Assembly (NCBI GenBank): GCA_964036045.1
Contig: OZ038382.1
Span: 134,034,442 to 134,098,441 of the forward strand
DNA from: Eutreptiella sp. 'Long Island Sound 2002'
Lineage: Eukaryota; Euglenozoa; Euglenophyceae; Eutreptiales; Eutreptiaceae
Length of the DNA: 64,000 nucleotides
Direction: 5' to 3'
A model generated the notes under the pieces. It was given only the letters and a program-made list of their open reading frames with translations. It did no database searches and had not been told where the DNA came from. This document shows, one piece after another, positions 21,560 to 33,168 of this stretch. Every line of letters starts with the position of its first letter. Position 1 is the stretch's first letter. Made by a program: the position numbers and the translations under genes.

Positions 21560-22873
21560 GCAGGGCAGTGAGCACGAGCCCTGTCCACCTGATGAGTTGG
21601 AAGAAGGTTTCTCACAATGGGCCCAAAGACTTGACGACCTGCACCAAAAAGAAAACCCATCGGACGGGAGGAGTGTCGCACTCGCATCGTGGGCCAACTG
21701 GACACTCCAGATCTACGCCAGTCACATTGGAGCCATGGCTGCCACGCAATTTGCCTCAGAGGCCAAAGACCCCAAGGTCGTCCTACGGAAATACCTATTC
21801 GGGGTTGGCTCAAAGGCCCACCACGGCATCAGGTATGCGACAGGCGATCAGTGCGTGCAGGCTACTAGAGGAGCTTGACATCTGCCCCACCTTTGTCCCG
21901 TCCAACGCATGGAGACTCGTTCGTGGTAAAGAGAGACTCGCAGGCGCGGGCAGATCGCAACGTTGGGGCTCCTTGGAGGTCTTGGAAGTCATGGGACACA
22001 GGGCACAGTCGCCGCACGAACGACTGGTTGCGGCGCTAGCCGTCCCATCTACAGCGTAACGCCTCAGAATTGGGGAAGCGGCCAGCATTCGAGCCGTCGA
22101 CCTACTGCAGAGCAAATCCTCTATCTGTTTCTTCGACCAAAAGACCAAACGACAGTGGGTCACCAGGCTGGCTGGGAGCTATATTGACAGACTATCCGGC
22201 TTCCTGCGGCTTCAAGTCAGCATCCAAGGGTCGGTCACCGTACCTCCCTATCATCGCCGGAGGCACTCGAGCCCTGTCCGCGACAATGTCTAGGCCCCTC
22301 GAAGGCACGGAGTTCCACGGTATCACATGGCACGCATGGCGGCGTGCGGGGGCTACCATGTTTATGCGCGCGGGCGGTACGATGCCGGAGCTAGTGCAGT
22401 TGGATCGCCGGAAGTCACTGCGGGTGGCTAGGAAATACGCTGCCCGATGGGACGGAGTACCGTGGGCGCGAGGCAAGGTCCCATGGCCAGTCGTTATTCC
22501 AGGGTCGGTGGGAGACTGGCGATACGAATGGCAAGAGTTCAAGGCCAACAGCCTATGGCCCCCCCGTCAGTTCATCCGAGACACGGATTTGGAGTGCTGC
22601 ACGGACGACTCGGGAGCTGAGGACATGGACGACCAGTCCGGTGCCCCTGATGTTCAGTTTGACGTGGGAATTCCAGTCCACGGAGTCAAGAGGACGGCAC
22701 GCTCGGCGGCACCAGACGTTCCCGAACCTAAGAAGAGGCCTGGGGCCGACACCTCAGCAAAAGCATCACCTCCAGTACGTCCAGAGGTCACGAAACACCG
22801 TCAGTACCGGCAGACGCATGCCCCGGAAACTCCCGGCCAGGCACAAACGGCGGGCTACAGTCAACGTCTCTAA
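21560..22873 (+). pseudogene. DIRS-like tyrosine recombinase
   Basis: Box I is visible as RLRIGEAASIRAVDLL (about 22060-22107), directly after a TAA at 22057-22059. Box II follows as FHGITWHAWRRAGATMF (about 22315-22365), with the final Tyr in ARKYAARW (near 22430). The N-terminal SAM-like part (21597-21990) is in other frames. At least two frameshifts are needed, one near 22200, and the TAA in Box I is consistent with a Gln codon. The downstream tail is basic. Confidence 0.6.
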
Positions 22874-23339
22874 GGATACCGCCCGCCTCGCGTCGCTTGC
22901 CAACAAGGCTCGCAGGACAGCACAGACCTTGGGGGCCGGAATTCGATGATGCACTGTCCATGCGACCTTTGCATGGTCATTCCTCTCGTCAAATTCACCA
23001 GTGGCGGTCCCAACTATGGCGATCGGCTCGGCGCATCAGGCTGCCACCACGCTGGACGTTTGCTCAGCTGTGGAAGCCTCTGTTTGCTGTGTTTATGGTG
23101 GCGGTGGAGTTTGTTCGTAGGTTAGGCTGGTTTCAATATGTTCAGTTTGTGTTGGACACTGTCAACCATTTGCAATTTGCTCAGCTCCTGGCCACATGTA
23201 TTGGCCTGTCCCCTACTAGTCCCAAGAAGGGGGCATCTCCAGGTCCAGGGTGTACCAGCCAGCGGGGTCACTTGCAAGTGCCGGTTCAGGTCGCTAAGAT
23301 GGGGCTGGGGCTTGCAGGGGAAGTCCCAATACCTTAGGA

Positions 23340-24899
23340 TATTTGGGATAGCATTGCCACGCATCAGGCGCTTTCTGCTATGTCCAATGTGGAGGTGCCC
23401 CGAAAGCACCTGCGTCCTGCGGAATTAGCTATGACTCGGGCACTAATTCGACAGGGTCATTTGTCTGTCCTTCACGACGGCATGCGCGATTCCACACGTG
23501 CGCCCAGTGCACCCATTTTTGTCATCCCTAAAACTGTCACTAAATGTTCCTTTATAGTTAAATGTACCCTAGGCAACCGGGCCCATCGTGGACCTAAGCC
23601 TCGGATGGTCCTGCCCAATTTGCACACAGTGAGGCACAAGTTCATTCGGTGGGCCGCCATGCCCCGCAGTGCTTCTCCCAATAGGTGGCTCATTAAACCG
23701 GATCTTACGAATTGTTTCCCGTCGCTCCGGCTTCCTGAGTCTGCTTGGGGCACTTTTCGGGTCCAGGGCCCGCCTGACTCCACCTGCGATGTGCGCTCCC
23801 TGCCGTTCGGGTGGAAACTATCCCCTGCCATCTGCCAGGAAGTTATGCGTAGGTCTGTGACAACCAGCCTGTCTTGCATGGCAGGTCCACAGCCGAACAC
23901 TGACGGTAGTACGGTTGATTATGACCACTACCTCAATGATCTACTTTTTGTCCAGGAAGACAAACCCTGGTTGGAGATGTGTGGTCACATGCTGCCGGAG
24001 ATTTTACAACTACAGGGTTATATTATCTCTCATAAAAGCCAACTCCAGCCTGTCCAATCCACCACCTGGTTGGGCAAGGACATAGATCTGCGGCGGTTGT
24101 TTGTGGGAAATTCTCAGCACCTGCGCAGCGTGTATTTTCGGCTCTTATAAATATCCATGGACGTGTTGTGCGCGGTGGGACTGTGGTGCGTGTCCTGGGT
24201 CTCATGGGCTGGCTCGCAGCCCCCAAGAAGGGGCACCTCCCATTTGTGGCCGGCGTTTGGACGGCTGTTTCTTACAATCGATGTGAATATATCCGGGTAA
24301 GCGGTACCTTCTCCAGATCTCTTGTCTCCGCAGCCCTTGTAGCCATGCCTGATTTCAGGCCGCCCCCTGTCTTATCTCAGTCCTTAGTGTATGCTAAATG
24401 GCTGGCGGTCCATGCTGCCCAATACGTGAATAGCCAGGTACGAGTGCGCTACAGAGTGGGACTGTATACCTATGGCAGGGGCTGGGTGTTTGAATGTCCA
24501 TCCTGGGTTTCAACCCAACAGATCGCCGAGACGTATGGTATGTCTGTCCTAGTCAAGTTTTCGGTTTCGAGACAGCTCCCTCAGGTCACTATGCTCCAGG
24601 ATAACATGCGGACTGTGTGGGGAACTATCAACCTGAGAGCACGAACTCAGCACTGGAAACAGCAGCGTATCCTCAGGACAGTCATCCACAGGCTCCGAAC
24701 GTCCCAGCTCATGCTGCATGTGACCTGGGTACCGAGCCACTTACAGCCCGCTGACCCACTGTCACGGGTCCAGTCCCTCCATGCCAGTCACGTCAGGGAT
24801 GCTACCCGACAGGCACCTGATATATGGTCTAAACTAACACAGTCTCTCGATCAAGTGAAACCATGCGGTGTGGTCTTTGTGCCCCATCAAACATGGTGA
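23340..24899 (+). pseudogene. DIRS-like reverse transcriptase / RNase H
   Basis: The RT region (23380-24150) shows motif A as LIKPDLTNCF, SLPFGWKLSPAICQEVM, and YLNDLLF where YxDD is expected, so the first Asp is Asn. STTWLGKDID follows. After a frameshift at about 24145 the RNase H part (24168-24899) ends with VTWVPSHLQPADPLSR, a typical DIRS/gypsy RNase H signature, and TGA at 24897. The Asn in the YLND box may make the copy inactive. Confidence 0.7.
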
Positions 24900-25097
24900 C
24901 CACTACGATCTTGCGAATTTTTTTTCTTCTTTACGTTCTCTCTCGTCTCTTATTGGACCAACAGTCTGTTGGCAAGGCCCGTTTGAAACCCTTGCACACC
25001 CAGGGGCTTCCAGTGTTGAGGTACATAAGGGCAAGAAAGAGGCCTAGGTGGTTCCTACTATTGCCATGAATTTGCTGCGTTTTGATGCATGTATCAC

Positions 25098-25680
25098 TGA
25101 AACTATCGTTTGCTGTGTAAACGGTGGTTTCTGTGTTGGCTCCCAGCCTGACTGTATGTTACGCAGATTATTTATTGTTTCTTAGGGCTAGACAGCCCAG
25201 TGGCCCCCCCCGCTCGCCCCTTGCCTGTCTTTTGTACTACGCACTTGCCATGTTTAACTGCCACCGGCTGAGGCCTAGGTGGTTCCTGCTATTGCAATGA
25301 ACTTACTGTGTTTTGATGCATGTATCACTGCAACTTTATTTTAGGTCATTTGCTCACACCCACACAAAGATCTGGAGGCTCAAAAAGTGGTCTACTATCC
25401 GCCCCCTTCCAGGGGCCCACTGTCTCTGTTTCTAGCAAACAAGGCTTTTTTGGAAAGCCCCGACCAGTAGCTCTCACCAAAACTTTATTTTACGTCATTA
25501 GCTCACACCCACACAGAGATCTGGAGGCTCAAAAAGTGCCCTACCATCCTCCCCCTTCCAGGGGCCCACTAATTCAGTTTCTAGCAAACAAGGCTTTTTT
25601 GGAAAGCCCCGACCAGTGGCTCTCACCAGAACTTTATTTTAGGTCATGAGCTCACACCCACACAAAGATCTGGAGGCTGT
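25098..25680 (+). repeat. Right-hand split repeats of the DIRS-like element
   Basis: 25098-25205 repeats 20297-20404 nearly exactly. 25335-25480, 25480-25625 and 25625-25680 are tandem units containing CACACCCACACAAAGATCTGG and GGCTTTTTTGGAAAGCCCC, the latter also at 20262. Confidence 0.75.
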
Positions 25681-25846
25681 CCTCACAAACATCGAATGGC
25701 CTTTTCACCTGGGCCTCTTTCAACCAAGTCACTATGTGGCTCTTGGTCCACTTTAACTCGCGAATGGATACAAGTAGTGGACTTGTATTGTACACCGTAA
25801 GAGGTTTTATATTTACAGGGCGTTGTCTTGCGCACTGAACGTTCAC
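25652..25846 (-). pseudogene. Inverted fragment related to 19466-20012
   Basis: The minus-strand frame encodes VYNTSPLLVSIRELKWTKSH and VTWLKEAQVKRPF, similar to STIRELKWRQSDVVTWFKEA at 19930-20000. Together the two inverted pieces bracket the DIRS-like element. Confidence 0.5.
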
Positions 25847-25969
25847 ATTTCAAGCTTGAGTCATGCTTGTCTTTTTGTGTGTTTCTTTGATGCGATGTGG
25901 GATTTGGGAACCAAGAACGATGTAGTTCATGGTACAAAAAACCAATGGAAAAACGCCTGGAGGTTTTTG

Positions 25970-26110
25970 AAATCCCCGGGAAGATGCTCGGAAGTTTTGG
26001 CAGCCAGATCGGGTCCCAAAACGCAACCGATATCGGTAGGAATGTTCCATGGACTTCCCAGCCGACCGTTCCGGGGGAGCTCAAAAGAAATTTTGGCTGG
26101 GACTTCCGAA
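25970..26110 (+). repeat. Dispersed repeat also at 18885-19010
   Basis: AAGATGCTCGGAAGTTTTGG, CAACCGATATCGGTAGGAATG and neighbouring words occur in the same orientation at 18895-18990. Noncoding; it probably belongs to the composite insertion. Confidence 0.6.
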
Positions 26111-26434
26111 ATCAACCCTGCAATATGAGTCCCATTTGCTGAACATAAATGCCGAGCATCCCCAAATATCGTGAGCAATATGCTGAGCATTTTCTTGCCA
26201 TTTTTTACCTTCTATGCTGTGCGTTCCAGCACCATTGGTGTACGGCCGTATACCTCCGAGTATACGGCCGTATATCTGTCAATATACGGCCGTATGCTGG
26301 AAGTATATGGCGAACGGTTTGCACTGAATCTTGCATGCTGTGCCCGTGTTGCATGAGCTTGTGCGCACGGTTCCATCCGGCAACTGGCCCACATATGCCT
26401 GGAACATGTTTCTGCAGCAATTATTGTTACAACT

Positions 26435-28225
26435 ATGTTTACCAATGCCCATCCGAAGGAGAAGGGGCTCTGTTTGGAGAGTATTCAAGAATTTTGTGAG
26501 GGAATCAAATGCCGGCATTTGACCCCCTATGCAGTATGTGATCTGCATCCACAAACGTCAACGCCACCACATTCTTTTGTTTCACATCATATGGCCCACC
26601 CTGATTTTTTTGACATTAGGATTGCGGCGAAAGAGGGCAACGGCAAAGACGTTTGTTGATGCAATTGCTAGCATCAGCATTGCTTGGTGCTGATGTATTT
26701 TTACGACCCCATGCCCAAGGCCTCATGCTTATTTTAAAAGATGGTGAGGTAGATGCAGCCGACAAGGAGGCAATTAATCTACTCCGATGGATGCGGCGGC
26801 ACCATCTTTCCATCCGGGCATTGGAGGGTTGCATGAGGACAACATGCACGTGAGACCATGTGATGGCAATGCGTAAGACCATCACACCTTACCTGTCCAA
26901 GGGGAGGGTATTGGAGGTGGCCGCCAAAGGGGGTACGCGGACATGTGGGGTGGTGGAATTCCATGATATCATCACCACCATGGTTGCATGTGCCCATGCT
27001 GAGGACAACATTCGGAAGTATGAGGAAAATACACATTTGGCCGTTGTAATCTGTTCTGATGCCACTGTTTTTCATAATGCCACCGCCACACGCTGTGACG
27101 TGTTTGTGGACCTATGGGAGGATAGGGGGGCACACCATGATGGTCAGGCGTGGGCCTCATGGTGGTTTTTTGATGGGGGGGGATGATATGGCCCATCTGC
27201 AAAGGATGGATGCCGTGGGGAAATTGAATGAACAAGTCAAAAAACTTGAAGCAGAGGGCGGCATAGAAATTTGGGGAACTCCCAAAAAATTATTGTGTTT
27301 TAAAAGTGGGGATGGGAAAGTCATGATGTCGGGTTCGTGTGGGAAATGTTGGAATTGCAATCTCAAGTATGACCAATTCCAAGCCTTTTTTTTTTTTGCA
27401 ATTATGTCTTGCACCCCTCCCGTCTGCAATGTTGGAAATGTGGCACATTGTTGTGCAAGGGTCGGGACAGACATTGGGAAATGTCTCAAGGACAGTGCCC
27501 GCACATGGGGCTCACCACGAGCCCTAAAGGCCGTGTCCCATTTCATTTCTAACTTCCGACAAGAGGCGAAGCACATCCCTATGGCTGAGAGAGTGATGCG
27601 TGCCCCCTCTAAAGAGAAGGAACACACTCTTGACATTAACGCCTGCCGCCTTTTTTTTGAAACACCTAAGTTGCACGCCGAGTTGGTGCGCATTGTTGCA
27701 ATGTTTTGTACCCATGTTGTGAGGTGGGAGGGCAACAGGTGGCTGAGAACCAATGCCGTCCTGCACCTCACGTTGCAGGCCTGTTACCATATGCAAAAGA
27801 TTTGGCGCCATGTGGGTCCCGTTCCCATGGATCAACGCCAACGTTATGCATGAATTGTTGCACGTTTCACCAATGCATGGAAAGCACCGGGGTGGAGTGT
27901 TCCGGTTTGGGTGCATTGGGTGGTGTGCCACGGTGGTGCACACCTCCAAAGGTGGGGTATTTATTACGTTTTCCTCCATTCCCACGGAATGGAGGAACAA
28001 AAGTTTTAAAATGGATATCCGCCAGCGTATCCAAGGGTGGAAGCTTAGCAACCCTTATGTCACCCGATGGGGACTAAGGCATTCTCTGCACCCGGATGCC
28101 CTTGATTGGGGCATCCGTTTGTGGTTTGGGGAAAAGGCCTTGGGTAGAGAGGGCATCAGGTTTAGCATGCAATGCATGCGGAAGAAGCATCGTGCACCAA
28201 AACACATCTAGGTATATATCATGTG
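26435..28225 (+). pseudogene. Family A transposase, outer copy
   Basis: Similar throughout to 15205-17029. It has a CAA (Gln) at 26486 where the inner copy has TAA. Damage includes TGA for Trp near 26851, a frameshift in a G run at about 27180, a roughly 30-base loss near 27390, TGA at 27851 and further shifts to the end. The candidate acids and CWNC knuckle (near 27347-27356) are still readable. It is split from its right end by family C. Confidence 0.8.
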
Positions 28226-28566
28226 ATATGATATGATGTGCAATATGCATAAGTTCGTATATTAAGTATATATAATACGCATAAGTGGATCACATTTGAC
28301 ATTCGGATGGGACATCACGCACGGATGCTTCTTGTGGTCTTCTAGTTTGCTCATATGGTGCTCTTTTGTCTTAGGCCACGCTAACTACCCGCCCCTTACG
28401 ACCCAAACATGTGCACTTTGTCGCCTTTTTTGTGTCTTGTTTTTGTTCCTATGTTTTCCATGTGTCGCCTGTACTGCAATAGGCGGTGATGAATAACTGT
28501 ACATTTATTGCGTGTACTATGCATACACACTTTGAAACTCAAATTCACTGTCTCTTTTTGCCAATT

Positions 28567-28860
28567 TGCCAAGGCCTGGGCGAAATTTCCCCCAGCCCCC
28601 CCGGATAGCAAAAAAGGCATACATATTTTGATGCCTTGATGACCCTAGGCGAAATTTCGCCCAACTCCGCTTGTTCCGCAAAATATACAGCTTAAAAACA
28701 CCAATCAGTGATCCCGGGCGAAATTTCTTCCAGCCCCCCCCCGCCCCTGTTGTTTCTTTCCTTGTGCTATGCATGATATGTTGCCCTTTGCCTGCCTGTT
28801 ACTTAGGCCCACCAGTTGATAAAGTTGAACCTGGGCGAAATTTCTTCCAGCTTGCCTTGA
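28567..28860. repeat. Family C palindromes, left subterminal block
   Basis: Four copies of GGGCGAAATTT followed by full or degenerate CGCCCAG occur at about 28569, 28647, 28719 and 28834, ahead of the first ORF. Confidence 0.75.
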
Positions 28861-28943
28861 CAACCTTTACCTACAGGGTGGTACCTCTGTTGGGTTTTGT
28901 TCACTAACTCTTAGGGGTGCTTCTGCCAATGTGGCTGTGAGAC

Positions 28944-30644
28944 GTGATTGATGTGCGCTTTCTTCAAACAGCCGTGGGGGGTACTCGCGTTCGTACCCCG
29001 AAGGCTCTCATTCGGGTGGCATTGAACAAAGGGAGGACACTCCCGCTGTTGCAGCTGGCACTGGATTTGCGTCACAATAGAAAGAGTAGACGTAATGTTG
29101 GGAATGTGCGGGCTGCCTTCGGTTCTAGTCGCCCACCAAGATGGTTGATGGTGCTGCAGAAGCAAGTTTTCTCACTGTATATGATTGTGCGAGTGCTGAC
29201 ATATCCCCGTGCTGAGAGAGCCACTGGAGCCTCATATTGCGGTACAATGACCCGGTCCATCCGCCGTAAGCCGGCAATGGCAGGGGAATGCACTATCAAT
29301 GCCCCTACTATCTCGGCCCAGGCGAGTGTTCAAGCTTCACACTTGTGGGATTCATTTGAGAGACAGCAAATTACCTTGTGGTTCAACAATTACCGTTGCT
29401 GCATCAATGGGGTGGACACCCATAGCCTTGATAAGACTCTGGATGTGACTGCTGTCCGTGTGTTGCAAACTACTGAGCTGCCCCAGTATTATGGTCCGCC
29501 CGTTTTGGGTGCTGTTGCACAATGTATCCCCGGGGTTGTCGACTACCTTGTTCGCTGTGTTGGGTTGTTGTTGCAAAGAAGTAAAGTCCCAGCTGGGCCT
29601 ATTCTGCGGACCCGCGTTCGTGCACCTCTGGACTATGCGCACAATGCTGTGGTATCCCTCAACTAGAGGCCCTTTCTGTTATCCCACCGGAAATGCGGAA
29701 GTCATGTTGAGTTATTGGAGTTTGTCAAGGGGCTAGAATGCTTGCCGGTGACGACGAGACGGACTGTGCCATTTCTGATTCACATGAAGATCTTTTACGC
29801 ACTCCTGAAAATGTCGTTCGGAGCAAGCTATGCCCCCTGGCACGTAGACCAGTTCCTGTTGGGACACCCGTTGCTTTGCGGTGTCTAGCACCCGTATAAG
29901 TATTTTGTGGAAATAACCTACAAGGCATTTGCCCCTATTATTAAATTTCTTGAGTAGGGTTGGGACCTGAAGGCTGAAGCTCTGGTGCCCATGGAAGTCA
30001 AACTGCGTCACATGGAAAAAACCATTGTTGGTTTGTTCCTGGCTACAGCTGCTAACAAAGCACGGCTTGCTAGTACTACCCAGGTCCTTTCGAGTACTCT
30101 TGCCGAGTTGTCTGATGCTCAAAGACTGGGTCAAAAATGTGTGTTAGCCCTGAAGGCCCTGTTATACTCGTACTGCTCAGCACTTCTAGCACTAGGGGTT
30201 CTTGTGCGTGAATGTAACTGGAACTGTCGCTCTCTGAATTCCAGTGCAGTTGCAAAAGAATGCATTGGAATGAGTACTGTCTTGATGATGAATATCATAC
30301 CTTCTGAAAAGTGGGTGAGCACTGAATACCCGCGTACCAATACTGTAGCACTACTTTTTAGGTCCGACTGGCACACCCGGGCACTTGGTTGCCTGTTTTC
30401 TGAGGAGTACGGCGAAGCAATGCTTAGTCGCCTAGTCATGAGGTCAAGGGAGGTTGGTAATGCCCAGTCAGTGCAGCAGACAACCGATATTTTTTTTAAC
30501 TCTCCCCCCCACACTTCCAGGAGAGAAAAAGTGCCAGGGTGTCCTGACGCAGAAGTTTGTGGACAAGTACACAAAGCACGTGCGTTTGTTCATTCAGAAC
30601 ATGTCACATCCTTGGTTCCCCATTGCTGTCCTGGAAGAGGATAA
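28944..30644 (+). CDS. Family C ORF 1, unidentified, three in-frame TAG codons
   Basis: One reading frame runs 567 codons interrupted only by TAG at 29664, 29886 and 29955. Reading these as Gln gives continuous protein, for example PLLCGV-Q-HPYKYFVEITYK and IIKFLE-Q-GWDLKAEAL. Composition is normal for a folded protein; Trp/Tyr/His-rich stretches such as FGASYAPWHVDQFLLG are evident. A frameshift near 30500 leads into the frame of FIQNMSHPWFPIAVLEEDKY. Possibly a transposase, but no DDE motif is clear. Confidence 0.5.
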
Positions 30645-31114
30645 GTATGTGGTCAAACGTCTTGATGAAGCCCCCGCATGCAATTTCGGGGAGTGCCGTC
30701 GCGTACAAGGGTTACACAGCAGCAACTTTTGAGCCTTGTTCGGCATAGCCTACGGTGTCTAGTTGCCAAGACAAAAATACCCAATGGTGTTGAGGCTTTT
30801 CTAAATGCATACAGTCAGAAACGCTCCAACGTTCATCGGAGGCAGCGAAGTGCACACTACCACAGTATCAACACAGCTCCAAACCCGGCTCCAAAACCAG
30901 CCGCCAAACCCCCAGCGCGCGGTGTGCCAGTGGACGTCCCCCAAGCCCCCCCCCCTCCTCCCAGACCCCCATGCCTGCTGTTGTATCGGTGGTAGATGAT
31001 TTCAATTATGCTGACAGTGCCAGTGAGGGCCCAGAAGAGGTGCGCACTGACTCGTTCCTGGAAGTGCTTGATGAGGAAGAGGAGTTGGGACGGAGTACAC
31101 AGGGTTGGGACTGA
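30521..31114 (+). pseudogene. Family C continuation, acidic C-terminal end
   Basis: Coding-like stretches CQGVLTQKFVDKYTKHVRLF (30530-30590) and LVAKTKIPNGVEAFLNAYSQ (30760-30820), a Pro-rich linker, and the acidic end EVRTDSFLEVLDEEEELGRS terminate at TGA 31112. They need two frame changes. It is probably the 3' part of the same gene as 28944-30644. Confidence 0.4.
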
Positions 31115-31145
31115 TTTCACTCTTTTTATGCTATTGTGCTTCTAG

Positions 31146-31235
31146 CTGGGCGAAATTTCGCCCAGGCGCCCGACTTTCATGATTTTAAGCCTGGTATTAT
31201 TTGAAACTATCAAAGGTGGGCGAAATTTCGTCCAG
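31146..31235. repeat. Family C palindromes between ORFs
   Basis: A perfect CTGGGCGAAATTTCGCCCAG lies at 31146-31165, and a variant at 31215-31234 (GGGCGAAATTTCGTCC). They occupy the gap between two coding blocks. Confidence 0.8.
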
Positions 31236-31372
31236 CTTTCAAGTCAAAGTGAATTTGGCATCCTTCAGCACTGTATCATCCCTGTTGCGCAGCAGTGTGT
31301 GTTTTTGAACCTTGGTTCTCCAAATTTGATCTAATTTGGCTAATATCTCTGTTTGAGCACCGGGATATCACC

Positions 31373-32205
31373 ATGTCTGCACTCTGCACCTGCTGTTTTG
31401 TTACCTTCCAAGCAATGTCTTCCATGGAAATCTCTCAAAATGTTGGTACACCGCCCGAAAACCTGGCCAATGATGATGATTATCTTAGTGGAAGTGAGGG
31501 AACTCCTGCTGCTGAAGCCCCTGCACCAGAACCACAGCCCAAACCAGCCGCCAAACCGAAGCCAAAGCCCAAACCCAAAGGAAAGGCACACATCAATCTG
31601 GCCAATTACCCCACTTCCACAAATTGCATTCGTGTCCGATGGGATCACATCCTCATTGATAGACACCGCTCTGAAGGCCACGTTCGTGGGCTGAACCCCG
31701 ACCGAGTCCAAGCCCCTATGACGATTTATTACGGGCACCACCACCTGATTGTATTGATGATTTGCTGGTGGTGCCTGGCGTGCGTATCTTCTGCCGTGTC
31801 CGGTTTTCGATTGTACTCGATCTTTAGCCCATTTGATTTTACTCTGTACTGCCTTTCCCCTAATGTACAGCTGGGTTTTGGTATGCCATCGGAGGTCAGC
31901 ACATCTACACGGCTGCTATGCAACATCGCAAGGAAAAGGAAGCCAAAAATCACCCCCTGCCTACATGGACGAGAGAGTTTGAAGGCTTGGAGGTTAGACG
32001 AGACACTCCTTTGCCCATACAAAGAACGCTAGCTGGGCTTCATCAAGTGCAGACCACAAGCGGTAGTGTGTCAACAACCAGTGAGCGGATGGCACTCCTA
32101 GTAGAGCATATGGCGGAGGATCCAGAATCCCCCGTGCTCACCCATACTCAGAACATGTTGGGTGAAATTGGTATTACAGCTGTTGAAGGCAATATGGTAT
32201 GTTGA
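31373..32205 (+). CDS. Family C ORF 2, ParB-like candidate
   Basis: ATG 31373 opens MSALCTCCFVTF. A Pro/Lys-rich linker (PKPAAKPKPKPKPKGKAH) is followed by INLANYPTSTNCIRVRWDH and LNPDRVQAPMTIYYG. After a probable intron (near 31735-31875) comes FWYAIGGQHIYTAAMQHRKE. The GxQHxYxA pattern after an N-P...R...V segment resembles ParB/sulfiredoxin-like folds (GQHR box). It continues to EGNMV near 32197, followed by a candidate donor. The ParB-like assignment is weak. Confidence 0.4.
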
Positions 32206-32269
32206 ACGTTTCGAGTGTATCCGTTATACATTACTGTAGGCCTCTGTTTTTACTTGTCTCTTGCTGTCT

Positions 32270-33163
32270 TAAGGTCACTGTATCAAGGCGTTGGGCAGGG
32301 TTGGGCAAGCTTGTCAAATTCATTTGGCAACCAAGTGTTGACGCAGTCTATGGGATGGAGAAGCGAGATGTTGAAACGGCGCTTGGGGTTTTCAAAGAGT
32401 GCGAAGGATTGATGCCAGACAGACTGTCAAGCATTGTCCTCTACATGTCGGGTACTAAAACCTTAGTACTGGGTATCAAACGTGAAATAAAGTTGGCTAG
32501 AGTAGAGCAGTTGTGGAGTTGGCATATGCTCCATCCGGATGCAGTCACAGAGGGGTTTGTGCACGAGTCCAGGGGTATGCTGACTTTTTCTGCATTATTC
32601 TGCAGTGTCAGTGGTAGTGATTTCGTGGTATTTATTTCGTTGCTGACGCTAAGGTGGGCGAAATTTCGCCCAGGTCTCTCGATTTTCGTTCATGAGCATG
32701 CTATTTTTGAACTGCCTCATTCGTGTCCCGTGTATACCCTCTGCAGCAAATCTGGGTACTGGGACCATGTGCAAAGAACAATGTCGTATTATGGCCCATA
32801 TCCGGGTCCTGTATGGTAGCCGGGTGTGGAGTCCCGAGTCACCTTGGCCACCGTGGGCTTCTGTTGCCAAGGCAGTCTTTTGGACCGCCGACCTTTACCA
32901 AGGGTTATGTGACAGGCTTCGCAAGCCCCGTGTGACACCCTGTATTGAAAAGGCTGACGGTGGGCATATGAGTCTCAAGTTGGGTGACACCATTATTGAG
33001 ACAAACACGAGGAAAATTCTGAAGGAGGAGGGTAGCGTTGAGCTACTCCCTTTGTGGGCAGGCTGCCCTGTTCCTTGCTTTATTAGTGCACTGTCATTTG
33101 TTTGCATCCTGATTGAGGTCCCACGTATGTGGACGTTGGCCCTGCACAATATTGTGGCATAAT
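32270..33163 (+). CDS. Family C ORF 3 with palindrome-bearing intron
   Basis: VTVSRRWAGLGKLVKFIWQP and onward runs to HESRG at about 32573. A candidate intron 32574-32746 (AGG|GTATGC ... CTCTGCAG|CAAATC) contains GTGGGCGAAATTTCGCCCAG. The next exon reads SGYWDHVQRTMSYYGPYPGP and, shifted, KPRVTPCIEKADGGHMSLKL to 33161. Family unknown. Confidence 0.4.
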
Positions 33164-33168
33164 TTGTA

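Larger units (their letters stand above)
20258..25680 (+). mobile_element. DIRS-like tyrosine-recombinase retrotransposon (decayed)
   Basis: Gag-like ORFs, a tyrosine recombinase and a reverse transcriptase/RNase H lie on one strand between split direct repeats. The left block at 20262-20404 (CTTTTTTGGAAAGCCCCGACC, then CTATCGTTTGCTGTGTAAAC) recurs as two separated parts at the right: 25098-25205 and 25440-25470, plus a second copy at 25590-25620. Split direct repeats and a tyrosine recombinase are hallmarks of the PAT/Kangaroo side of DIRS elements. The recombinase lies upstream of the RT, which is unusual. Several frameshifts are present. Outer boundaries are approximate. Confidence 0.75.
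18742..26232. mobile_element. Composite insertion in A-outer
   Basis: The outer family A copy stops at about 18741 (GGGAGCAC) and resumes at about 26232 (CCAGCAC), by comparison with 14985-15030. Near the two ends the related words GCCCAGCATAGAA (18757) and, inverted, GCACAGCATAGAA (26210-26225) suggest terminal repeats. AGCAC on both sides could be a 5-bp duplication. Inside are noncoding repeats, a gene fragment (19466-20012), a DIRS-like element and an inverted gene fragment (25652-25846). Exact boundaries are uncertain. Confidence 0.5.
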
